From: Amycolatopsis suaedae
GTDB lineage: Bacteria > Actinomycetota > Actinomycetes > Mycobacteriales > Pseudonocardiaceae
Length of the DNA: 64,000 nt
Assembly: GCF_004214935.1 (NCBI RefSeq)
Contig: NZ_SFCC01000010.1
Coordinates: forward strand, 62,001 to 126,000
Reading direction: 5' to 3'
Shown one piece after another: positions 7,864 through 14,815 of the stretch (position 1 is the first letter of the stretch; the number at the start of each line of letters is the position of its first letter). Under the pieces are notes generated by a model. That model was not told where the DNA came from, did not search any database, and saw only the letters and a list, made by a program, of their open reading frames with translations. Both the position numbers and the translations under genes were made by a program.

Positions 7864-8604
7864 ATGACGGAAACCCGACACGTTCCGTCGGCCCCGACCC
7901 GGGTCCAGTCGCTGGCTTCCGGCGCCACCATCAGCGCCCACCGCCACGACGAACACCAGATCGTCTACGCGGCCAGCGGGGTACTCGCCATCACCACGGA
8001 CGCCGGCTCCTGGGTCGCCCCGGCGACTCGCGCCATCTGGGTGCCCGCCGGCACCGTCCACGCCCACCAGGCACACGGGCCGCTCGAACTGCACCTGGTC
8101 GGCCTGCCCGCGTCGGCCAACCCGCTGGGGCTGCGCGAGCCGACGGTGCTCGCCGTCGCCCCGCTGCTGCGGGAGCTGATCCTGGCCTACACCCGGGACC
8201 CGGACACGGACAGCCCTGAACGCAAACGCTTGCGTGCCGTCCTGCTCGACCAGTTGCGGGCGGCTCCGCAGCAGCCGGTTCACCTGCCGGCACCACGTGA
8301 CCCACGGCTGCGGGCGGTGTGCGACATCCTGCGTGCCGACCCGGCCGACACCAGCACGCTGGCGGCACTGGGCAGGCGGGTCGGCGCCGGCGAACGCACA
8401 CTCGGCAGGCTGTTCCGGTCCGACCTCGGCATGACGTTCCCGCAGTGGCGCACGCAGCTCCGGCTCGCCCACGCCCTGGTCCTGCTTGCCGAGCGGACCC
8501 CGGTGACCACCGTCGCGCACCGTTGCGGCTGGGCGTCGGCCAGCGCGTTCATCGACGTGTTCCGCCAGGCGTTCGGCCACACCCCCGGCGCCCACCGTCC
8601 TTAG
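7864..8604 (+). CDS. AraC-family transcriptional regulator (cupin sensor)
   Basis: A 246-residue regulator. The N-terminal half is a cupin (ISAHRHDEHQIVYAASG, with His pairs; IWVPAGTVHAHQ), the ligand-binding part of many AraC proteins of this size. The C-terminal half carries two helix-turn-helix units: TSTLAALGRRVGAGERTLGR and TVAHRCGWASASAFIDVFRQ, ending FGHTPGAHRP. It is divergent from the MFS exporter and is most likely its activator or repressor in response to the exported compound. The ATG at 7864 sits directly downstream of a -10 box, so translation is probably leaderless. Confidence 0.9.
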   Translation: MTETRHVPSAPTRVQSLASGATISAHRHDEHQIVYAASGVLAITTDAGSWVAPATRAIWVPAGTVHAHQAHGPLELHLVGLPASANPLGLREPTVLAVAPLLRELILAYTRDPDTDSPERKRLRAVLLDQLRAAPQQPVHLPAPRDPRLRAVCDILRADPADTSTLAALGRRVGAGERTLGRLFRSDLGMTFPQWRTQLRLAHALVLLAERTPVTTVAHRCGWASASAFIDVFRQAFGHTPGAHRP

Positions 8605-8654
8605 CCGTCCACAGCCCCGCCACCACCTCAACGGAGACGCTCCGCGTCGCGGCT

Positions 8655-10067
8655 TCAACCCAATAAAGCCGCCACGGCCCGGCCGAGGACACGGGCACCG
8701 TCGGGGAAGCGGTCCGGGCCGGGGCCGGAGTAGTTGAGCCGGACGTACGGGCCGGCCGGCTCGGCCGGGAACCACTCGGTGCCCGCCGCGATCAGCACCC
8801 CGTCCGCCTCGCAGTCGCGCACCAGCCGGTCCAGGTCGATGCCGTCGGGTAGCCGGGCCCACAGGTGCAGCCCGCCACGCGGGACGTGTTCGAGGTGCGC
8901 CTGCGGCACGTGCTCGGCAAGGCTGCCGGCGAGCAGGTCGCGGCGCGCCCGCAACTGCTGCCCGAGTCCCCGCAGGTAGGTACGCCAGCGCGGCTGCGTG
9001 ACGACGTCCAGCGCCGCCGCCTGCAACAGGCCGCTGACGTACATCGACTCCGCCCCGCGGTCGGCGAGCACCCGGTCACGCACCGGTCCCCTGGCGATCA
9101 CGGCCGCGACCCGGATCGACGGCGACACGCTCTTGGTCAGCGAGCGCAGGTAGACGACGTGCCCGGCGTCGTCGTGTGCCGCGATGGGCCGGACCTCGCT
9201 GTCGATGGCGAAGTCGTGTGCCCAGTCGTCCTCGACGAGGAACGCGCCGCTCGCGCGGACGACGCCGAGGATCCGCTCGGCCCGCTCGGCGGACCACTGC
9301 GCGCCGGTGGGGTTGGCGAAGTTCGGCTGCGCGTAGAACAGCCGGGCGCCGGTCTCGTCGAACGCCCGGGTCAGCTCGTCCGGGTCCGGCCCGTCCGGTC
9401 CGCTGGGGACGGGCACGACGTGCACGCCCGCCTGCGCCGCGGCGAGGATCGCGCCCCAGTAGGTCGGCGACTCCATCAGCATCGGCTGCCCGAACCCGAC
9501 CAGCGCGCGGAACACCGAGCTCAGCCCGCTCTGGCTGCCCGGAAGGATCACCACGTCCCGCGCCGCGGGCGGGGTGACGCCGACCGGCGTTGCCCCGGCG
9601 AGTTCGGCCGCGAACCACTCGCGCAGTTCCGGCAGGCCGGCTGCCTCGCTGCGGACCAGCGCCGTCTCGCCGCGTGCGGCGCGGGCGAGCGCGGCCCGGA
9701 CAAGGCCGTCCGGCAGCAGCGCGCGGTCGGGGTAACCGGCGTGCAGGCCGATCGCGTCGGGCGAGATGCTGCGCATCGGCGTCGACAGCGGCGGGATGCG
9801 GGCCTGCGGGGACCGCAGCGCCGCGGTCTGCCAGCCGTAGTCGAGCGGGCGGGTGGTGCGTACCGCGCGCACGAACGTCCCGACACCGGGCCTGCTCTCG
9901 ACGAGCCCCAGCCCGCCGAGCGTGCGCATCGCCTTCTGGACCGTGACCGGGCCGGCGCCGTACTCGGCCATCAGCGCCCGGTTCGACGGCACGCGCGCAC
10001 CCGGCGGAGCCTGCGCGATCCATTTCCGCAGTCCTGCCACAATCCGCGCAGTGCTATCGTTGGCCAT
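8655..10067 (-). CDS. MocR/PdxR-type GntR regulator with aminotransferase domain
   Basis: A 470-residue fusion of a GntR winged helix (residues about 1-68; PSNRALMAEYGAGPVTVQKA, VESRPGVGTFV) and a fold-type I PLP aminotransferase domain. The PLP lysine is in VVYLRSLTKSVSPSIRVA and the Asn/Asp partners are in FYAQPNFANPTGAQW and VEDDWAHDF. MocR proteins use PLP or PLP adducts with amino compounds as effector and usually control neighbouring genes. The ATG at 10067 overlaps the start codon of the divergent EamA gene on the other strand (10066-10068), and a 12-bp palindrome at 10078-10089 lies just upstream. It probably controls both itself and the EamA-DapA pair. Confidence 0.92.
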   Translation of the reverse strand: MANDSTARIVAGLRKWIAQAPPGARVPSNRALMAEYGAGPVTVQKAMRTLGGLGLVESRPGVGTFVRAVRTTRPLDYGWQTAALRSPQARIPPLSTPMRSISPDAIGLHAGYPDRALLPDGLVRAALARAARGETALVRSEAAGLPELREWFAAELAGATPVGVTPPAARDVVILPGSQSGLSSVFRALVGFGQPMLMESPTYWGAILAAAQAGVHVVPVPSGPDGPDPDELTRAFDETGARLFYAQPNFANPTGAQWSAERAERILGVVRASGAFLVEDDWAHDFAIDSEVRPIAAHDDAGHVVYLRSLTKSVSPSIRVAAVIARGPVRDRVLADRGAESMYVSGLLQAAALDVVTQPRWRTYLRGLGQQLRARRDLLAGSLAEHVPQAHLEHVPRGGLHLWARLPDGIDLDRLVRDCEADGVLIAAGTEWFPAEPAGPYVRLNYSGPGPDRFPDGARVLGRAVAALLG

Positions 10068-10089
10068 GTCAGGACATAGTAGCGCTACT
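10055..10089. promoter_or_regulatory. Overlapping divergent promoters and operator for MocR / EamA
   Basis: TATCGT (10055-10060) is the likely -10 box of the EamA gene, 5 nt before its ATG at 10066. On the other strand TACTAT (10081 to 10076) is the likely -10 box of the MocR gene, 8 nt before its ATG at 10067. The perfect 12-bp palindrome AGTAGCGCTACT (10078-10089) overlaps the second box and fits a GntR-type operator. Confidence 0.65.
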
Positions 10090-10986
10090 CTCGACCCGCC
10101 TGGAGCGTTATCGCCCTCGCGTGCCGGTCTGGGCTGGGGCCTGCTGGGCGTGGTGGCGTTCTCGTTCACCGTCCCGTTCACCCGGGTCGCCGTCGGCGGT
10201 CTGTCTCCGTTGTTCATCGGCGCCGGACGCGCGGTCGTCGCGGCGCTGCTCGCCGGCGTCGCGCTGGCCGTGACCAGGCAACGCCTGCCGAGGGGTACCC
10301 AGTGGCCACGGCTGGCGGTGGTGGCGGGCGGGATCGTGGTGGGCTTCCCGTTGCTGACCTCCTACGCGCTCACCACCGCGTCGGCCGGCCACAGCGCCGT
10401 GGTCATCGCGTTACTGCCCGCGGCGACCGCCGTCCTGGCGGTCCTGCGCGGCAGGGAACGCCCGCCGGTGGCGTTCTGGGTCACCGCCGGAGTCGGCGCC
10501 GCCGCCGCGGTCGGCTTCGCGTTCCTGCAGGGCGGCGGGTTCGGCAGGCTGCACTGGTCCGACCTGCTGCTGTTCGGGGCGGTCCTCGCCGCCGCGATCG
10601 GCTACGCGGAAGGCGGCCTGCTCGCCCGGGAGCTCGGCGCCTGGCAGACGGTGTCCTGGGCACTCGTGCTGGCCTCGCCGCTGATGATCGTCCTGACCGT
10701 GGTGACCACGGTCCAGCAGCCGCCGTCGGCGAGTCCGGTGCAGTGGGCCGCGTTCGGCTACCTCGGGCTGGTGAGCATGTTCCTCGGCTTCTTCGCCTGG
10801 TACCGGGGGCTGGCGATCGGGCCGATCGCGCAGGTCAGCCAGACCCAGCTGACCCAGCCCGTGCTGGGCATCGCATGGGCCACACTGCTGTTGCACGAGG
10901 AGCTGACCTGGCCGACCGTCCTCGGCGGCATCGCCGTGATCTGCTGCGCCGGCCTCGCCGTGCGCATCCGTCTCGACCGCACCTGA
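10066..10986 (+). CDS. EamA/DMT-superfamily transporter
   Basis: A 306-residue membrane protein with ten predicted helices in two EamA repeats (about residues 18-150 and 165-302). Typical segments are GLLGVVAFSFTVPFTRVAVG near the N-terminus and YRGLAIGPIAQVSQTQLTQP with the final helix ILGGIAVICCAGLAVRI-like region. Members export or import amino acids, nucleobases or related metabolites; the cargo is unknown. The start codon lies directly on the start of the divergent MocR gene. The DapA-like gene follows after about 11 bp, so the pair is probably one operon under MocR control. Confidence 0.85.
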   Translation: MSGHSSATLDPPGALSPSRAGLGWGLLGVVAFSFTVPFTRVAVGGLSPLFIGAGRAVVAALLAGVALAVTRQRLPRGTQWPRLAVVAGGIVVGFPLLTSYALTTASAGHSAVVIALLPAATAVLAVLRGRERPPVAFWVTAGVGAAAAVGFAFLQGGGFGRLHWSDLLLFGAVLAAAIGYAEGGLLARELGAWQTVSWALVLASPLMIVLTVVTTVQQPPSASPVQWAAFGYLGLVSMFLGFFAWYRGLAIGPIAQVSQTQLTQPVLGIAWATLLLHEELTWPTVLGGIAVICCAGLAVRIRLDRT

Positions 10987-10997
10987 AAGGACACGTG

Positions 10998-11885
10998 GTG
11001 TTCACCGGTCTCAGTGCCTTCCCGTTCACGCCGGTCACCGGCGACGGCGTCGACGAAGCCGCCTACGAACGCCTGGTCGCCCGGATCGCCGCGGCCGGCG
11101 CCGACTCGATCGGCGCACTCGGATCGACCGGCGGTTACGCCTACCTCAGCCGCGCCGAACGTGCCCGGGCCGCGGAGCTGGCGGTGCGGGCCGCCGGTTC
11201 CGTGCCGGTGATCGTCGGCGTCGGCGCGCTGCGGACCCGGGACGTGCTCGGCCACGTCGAGGACGCCCAGCGGGCCGGAGCGGCGGCGGTGCTGCTGGCG
11301 CCGATGACCTACCAGCCGCTCACCGACGACGAGGTGTTCGGCCTGTACGCCGACGTCACCGCGAACCTCTCGGTGCCGCTGGTCGTCTACGACAACCCGG
11401 GCACCACCCACGTGACGTTCACCGACGAGCTGCACGGCCGGATCGCTCGGCTGCCGGGCGTCGCGTCGGTCAAGATCCCGCCGGTCGACGCCGATCCCGG
11501 GCGCATCGCCCGGCTGCGCTCGCTGCTGCCCCCCGCGGTGACGATCGGCGTCAGCGGCGACGCGGCCGCGGCGAAGGGCCTGCTCGCCGGGGCGGACGCC
11601 TGGTACAGCGTGCTCGGCGGTGTCCTGCCGGAGGCCTGCCTGGAGATCACCAGGGCGGCGACGGCGGGCGACACCGCGCGGGCAGGCCAGCTGTCCGACC
11701 GGCTTGCTCCACTGTGGACACTGTTCGCGCGCTACGGCAGTTACCGCGTCGTCTCGGCGATCGCCGTACGGCTCGGCCTGATCGGTGAACCCGGCCTGCC
11801 CGCGCCCGTCCGCCCCCTCGACGAGGACGGGCGCCGCGCCGTCGACGCCGCACTGGCCGTCATCGGGGCGTCAACGGCCGTGTAG
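10998..11885 (+). CDS. Dihydrodipicolinate synthase (DapA)/N-acetylneuraminate lyase family protein
   Basis: A 295-residue TIM-barrel class I aldolase. Visible family landmarks are GALGSTGGYAYLSRAER (the GTTGE-like pyruvate-binding loop), VYDNPGTTHVTF (catalytic Tyr in the YNxP-type motif) and VASVKIPPVD (Schiff-base lysine). It should condense or cleave a 2-oxo acid, usually pyruvate, with an aldehyde. It is not near other lysine genes, and its loop reads STGG instead of TTGE, so it need not be the true DapA. GTG codons at 10995 and 10998 follow AAAGGA; 10998 has the better spacing. It shares an operon with EamA and overlaps the convergent TetR gene by 15 bp. Confidence 0.85.
   Translation: MFTGLSAFPFTPVTGDGVDEAAYERLVARIAAAGADSIGALGSTGGYAYLSRAERARAAELAVRAAGSVPVIVGVGALRTRDVLGHVEDAQRAGAAAVLLAPMTYQPLTDDEVFGLYADVTANLSVPLVVYDNPGTTHVTFTDELHGRIARLPGVASVKIPPVDADPGRIARLRSLLPPAVTIGVSGDAAAAKGLLAGADAWYSVLGGVLPEACLEITRAATAGDTARAGQLSDRLAPLWTLFARYGSYRVVSAIAVRLGLIGEPGLPAPVRPLDEDGRRAVDAALAVIGASTAV
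11707..11719. repeat. One-mismatch copy of the GTCCANNNTGGAC palindrome
   Basis: CTCCACTGTGGAC inside the DapA-like gene differs from the palindrome consensus only at the first base. It is listed because the same word recurs across the window. Confidence 0.4.
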
Positions 11886-12473
11886 CGCGAGAAACGCGTG
11901 GACGCCGGCCTCGACGTGCCGGTCGATGTCGGCGTCCGCGACGGCGTCGGGCCCGCACAGCAGCGCCTGGTGGACCGGCACCCACAGCACCAGGCCGGCG
12001 AACTGCCCTGCCGCGAAGTGCGGATCCGCGACGTCCAGCCGGCCACGGTCCGCCATGCGCCGCAGGCCGTCGGCGAGGGTGCCGAGCCCCTTCTCGAAGC
12101 CGTGCCGCCAGTAGGTCTGCCCGAGTTCGGGGAACCGGCCCGCCTCGCCGATGACCAGCCTGCGCAGCCGCAGTACCTCCGGGTCGAGCAGCCCGGTCAG
12201 GACCCGCCGCGCGAGACCGCACAGCGGTATGAACGGCTCGCCATCGGTGTCCAGCTCCAGGGCCTCGTCCCGGAAGGACCGGTCGAGCCGCTCCATCATC
12301 GCCTGGACGACCGCCCTGAACAGCACGCCCTTGTCGGCGTAGTGGCGATAGACGGTGGGCTTGGACACCCCGGCCACCGCGGTGATCTCGTCCATGCTCG
12401 CGCCGTGGTAGCCGTCGCGCAGGAACACCGTCGTCGCGGCCGCGAGGATCACCTGGGGCTTGTCGACTCCCAT
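11871..12473 (-). CDS. TetR-family transcriptional regulator
   Basis: A 200-residue TetR protein. The DNA-binding domain covers about residues 6-52 (ILAAATTVFLRDGYHGASMD, EITAVAGVSKPTVYRHYADK), followed by a TetR_C-type ligand domain with GQTYWRHGFEKGLGTLADGL. It is divergent from the small protein at 12498, with only 24 bp between the two start codons, and a 15-bp operator-like palindrome sits exactly there. It therefore probably represses both genes. TATAGT (12485 to 12480) is 6 nt before its ATG, so its own mRNA is likely leaderless. Confidence 0.92.
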   Translation of the reverse strand: MGVDKPQVILAAATTVFLRDGYHGASMDEITAVAGVSKPTVYRHYADKGVLFRAVVQAMMERLDRSFRDEALELDTDGEPFIPLCGLARRVLTGLLDPEVLRLRRLVIGEAGRFPELGQTYWRHGFEKGLGTLADGLRRMADRGRLDVADPHFAAGQFAGLVLWVPVHQALLCGPDAVADADIDRHVEAGVHAFLALHGR

Positions 12474-12479
12474 AGCGAC

Positions 12480-12494
12480 ACTATACCGTTTAGT
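12480..12494. promoter_or_regulatory. TetR operator overlapping two divergent -10 boxes
   Basis: ACTATACCGTTTAGT is a 15-bp palindrome with one mismatched pair (ACTAWAC-c-GTWTAGT). It contains the leftward -10 box TATAGT (12485 to 12480) and the rightward -10 box TACCGT (12484-12489). A dimer of the divergent TetR protein bound here would shut both promoters. AAACTAAACGGTATAGT-like sites are common for actinobacterial TetR proteins. Confidence 0.75.
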
Positions 12495-12497
12495 TTC

Positions 12498-12902
12498 ATG
12501 GCAGACATCAGCGCGTTCGAGGTCATGGTCGGCGAGTGGGAGTTCAGCGGGGACGTCACCGGCCACGCCCGGTTCGACTGGCTGCCGGGCAAGCATTTCC
12601 TTCGCCAGCACGGCACGCTGACCCGTGACGGCGTCACGCACGAGGCAGTCGAGATCATCGGTGCGGTCAAACCGTTCGGCGCGACCGAGCCCGCCGCCGA
12701 GATCACCTCTCGCGCCTACACCGACACCGGCGAGACGCTGGACTACACCTACGAGATCGACGGCGACACACTGACGGTCTGGGGCGGGCCCAAGGGATCG
12801 CCCGCGTTCTCCAGGGCCGAGTTCGACGCCGGGCGGACCGTACTGAGTGGAGCGTGGCAGTGGCCGGGCGGCGGTTATGAATTCACCATGACCAAGCACT
12901 GA
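12498..12902 (+). CDS. Small conserved protein, DUF1579/lipocalin-like
   Basis: A 134-residue soluble protein without signal peptide. It begins MADISAFEVMVGEWEFSGD, where the MVGEW-type pattern is reminiscent of DUF1579/THAP4-like beta-barrel proteins, and continues in alternating strands (HFLRQHGTLTRDGVTHEAVE, YTYEIDGDTLTVWGGPKG). A barrel that binds a small hydrophobic ligand is plausible, but the family assignment rests on general pattern only. It is probably regulated by the divergent TetR protein through the 12480 operator. The ATG is 8 nt after a -10 box, so the transcript is likely leaderless. Confidence 0.7.
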   Translation: MADISAFEVMVGEWEFSGDVTGHARFDWLPGKHFLRQHGTLTRDGVTHEAVEIIGAVKPFGATEPAAEITSRAYTDTGETLDYTYEIDGDTLTVWGGPKGSPAFSRAEFDAGRTVLSGAWQWPGGGYEFTMTKH

Positions 12903-12934
12903 AGGCAAAGCGAAAACTGTGCGGACCACCACTC

Positions 12935-12963
12935 TTGTGGTTAGGTAAGCCTCCCTTTACCGT
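12935..12963 (+). promoter_or_regulatory. Siderophore-operon promoter with IdeR/DmdR-type iron box
   Basis: TTGTGG (12935-12940) and TACCGT (12958-12963) form a 17-bp-spaced promoter whose start would be the GTG at 12970. The spacer is filled by TTAGGTAAGCCTCCCTTTA (12941-12959), which matches 13 of 19 positions of the actinobacterial iron-box consensus, with the left half well conserved. Iron-loaded IdeR/DmdR bound here would repress uptake. The consensus is established knowledge; the match was made by eye. Confidence 0.7.
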
Positions 12964-12969
12964 ACTCGC

Positions 12970-13809
12970 GTGTCCGTCACCCCGCCACGCGCCGATGTCG
13001 GCGTGTCCGCACGTGAGATCGATGTCGCCTACGGCAGCGACGTCGTCGTGCACGCCGCGTCGATCGCCCTGGAGGCGGGGACCGTCACCGCGTTGATCGG
13101 CCCCAACGGCAGCGGCAAGTCGACGCTGCTGCGGGCGCTGGCGCGGCTGCACCCGCCGACCGCGGGCCAGGTCACCTTCGCCGACGGCGCGGATCTGCGC
13201 GCACTGTCCGGAAAGGACATCGCGCGGCGGATCACGATGCTGTCCCAGCAGCGCACAGCACCCGGCGGCGTGTGTGTCCGCGAGCTGGTCGAGTTCGGCA
13301 GGCATCCGCACCGCTCCCGCTGGGGCGGCCGCGATCCCGAAGGGCCCGCCGCGGTGGAACGCGCGATGGCGCTGACCGGCCTGTCCCCGATCGCCGACCG
13401 GCCCGTCCAGGCGCTGTCCGGCGGTCAGGCGCAACGGGTGTGGCTGGCGAGCTGCCTCGCCCAGGACACCGCGCTGCTGCTGCTCGACGAGCCCACGACC
13501 TTCCTCGACCTGCGTTACCAGGTGGAGATTCTCGACGTCATCCGCGACCTCGCCGACGAGCACGGCGTCGGGGTCGGCGTGGTGCTGCACGACCTCGACC
13601 AGGCGGCCGCCGTAGCCGACAGGGTGCTGCTGCTCGAGGACGGCCGGGTCACCGCGGAGGGCACCCCCGCCGACGTGCTGACCACCGCGAATCTCACCCG
13701 TGCCTACGGCATCCGGGTGGACGTGGCCGTCGACCCGGCCGACGGGCGCATCCACACCCGCGCCGTCGGCCGCTTCAACGACGTCGGCGTCCGCGCCGCG
13801 TCGGCCTGA
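12970..13809 (+). CDS. Iron-siderophore ABC transporter ATP-binding protein (FecE/FhuC type)
   Basis: A 279-residue ABC ATPase. Walker A is GPNGSGKST (about residues 42-50), the signature is LSGGQAQRVWLASCLAQDT, Walker B is LLLDEPTTFLDL, and the switch histidine is in VVLHDLDQAAAVAD. This is the FecE/FhuC subtype that powers uptake of ferric siderophores, vitamin B12 or haem. It heads a three-gene operon with a binding lipoprotein (16 bp downstream) and a fused permease. The GTG start is chosen because it coincides with the predicted transcription start of the iron-box promoter. Confidence 0.95.
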   Translation: MSVTPPRADVGVSAREIDVAYGSDVVVHAASIALEAGTVTALIGPNGSGKSTLLRALARLHPPTAGQVTFADGADLRALSGKDIARRITMLSQQRTAPGGVCVRELVEFGRHPHRSRWGGRDPEGPAAVERAMALTGLSPIADRPVQALSGGQAQRVWLASCLAQDTALLLLDEPTTFLDLRYQVEILDVIRDLADEHGVGVGVVLHDLDQAAAVADRVLLLEDGRVTAEGTPADVLTTANLTRAYGIRVDVAVDPADGRIHTRAVGRFNDVGVRAASA

Positions 13810-13824
13810 GTAACAAGGAGAAAC

Positions 13825-14802
13825 ATGCGCATCACCAGGGTGGTACTCGGCCTGACCGCGGCCGTCACGTTCCTCGCCGCGGCCTGCGGCACGACCGAGC
13901 AGGCCACGGGCAACCAGCCCGCCGCACCGGCCGGCGGCCCGATCACGGTCGTCGACTCGCGGGGCAAGGAGGTCAAGCTCCCCGGCCCGGCCAAGCGGGT
14001 CGCGGCCACCGAGTGGAACGGCGTCGAGCACCTGGTGTCGCTGGGTGTCATGCCGGTCGGCGTCTCCGACATCAAGGGCTACGGCCAGTGGGTCAGCGCG
14101 GCACCGCTGGACGGCACGCCGAAGGACATCGGCACGCGGGGCGAGCCGAGCCTGGACACCCTGAGCACGCTCGGCCTCGACCTGGTGGTCGTCACCGACA
14201 GCCTCACCGAGGGCGCGCTGGAGCAGATCGAGGCGAAGACACCGGTCATCGTGCTCAGCGGCGGCAACGCCAAGGACCCGGTGGGCGGGATGTACGCGGG
14301 CCTGGACATGGTCGCCAAGGCCACCGGCACCGAGGCGAAGGCCGCGCAGCTCAAGACCGAGTTCGAGCAGAAGGTCGCCGCGGGCAAGGCCGAGGTGGAA
14401 AAGCTCGGCGCGGCCGGCCAGAAGGTCGCCTTCTCCGACGCCTACGTCACCTCCGGCTCGGTCAGCATCCGGCCGTTCACCAAGGGTTCGCTGGTGGCCG
14501 AGGTCTTCAACCGGATGGGCCTGCCCACCGCGTGGACGATGGAGGGTGACGCGCAGTACGGCCTGGCGCAGGCCGACGTCGAAGGGCTGACCCAGCTGCC
14601 GGACGTGCGGTTCTGGTACATGGCCAACAACTCCGAGGGCGACCCGTACGCCAAGGAACTGGCGAACAACGCGATCTGGAAGAACCTGCCGTTCGTCAAG
14701 GGCGGCAAGGTGCACCGCTTCCCGGACTCGCTGTGGATGTTCGGCGGCCCGAAGTCCATGGAGCAGTACGTCGACGCGGCCGTCGCCGCACTGAAGAAGT
14801 AA
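13825..14802 (+). CDS. Iron-siderophore binding lipoprotein
   Basis: A 325-residue periplasmic-binding-type protein (TroA/FepB superfamily). The N-terminus is a lipoprotein signal ending LAAACG, with lipidation expected at Cys21. Mature family features include GPAKRVAATEWNGVEHLVSL near residue 50 and LDTLSTLGLDLVVVTDS, the typical 'where the substrate binding begins' segment, plus a long linking helix about residues 165-190. It captures the ferric chelate outside the membrane and delivers it to the permease encoded next. A clear ribosome site (AAGGAG) precedes the ATG. The chelate is unknown. Confidence 0.93.
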   Translation: MRITRVVLGLTAAVTFLAAACGTTEQATGNQPAAPAGGPITVVDSRGKEVKLPGPAKRVAATEWNGVEHLVSLGVMPVGVSDIKGYGQWVSAAPLDGTPKDIGTRGEPSLDTLSTLGLDLVVVTDSLTEGALEQIEAKTPVIVLSGGNAKDPVGGMYAGLDMVAKATGTEAKAAQLKTEFEQKVAAGKAEVEKLGAAGQKVAFSDAYVTSGSVSIRPFTKGSLVAEVFNRMGLPTAWTMEGDAQYGLAQADVEGLTQLPDVRFWYMANNSEGDPYAKELANNAIWKNLPFVKGGKVHRFPDSLWMFGGPKSMEQYVDAAVAALKK

Positions 14803-14815
14803 GTCCACAGTGGAC
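14803..14815. repeat. GTCCANNNTGGAC palindrome across the permease start
   Basis: Perfect copy with spacer CAG. The GTG start codon of the permease (14810) lies inside it, so a protein bound here could affect that junction. It may equally be just one member of the dispersed family. Confidence 0.6.
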
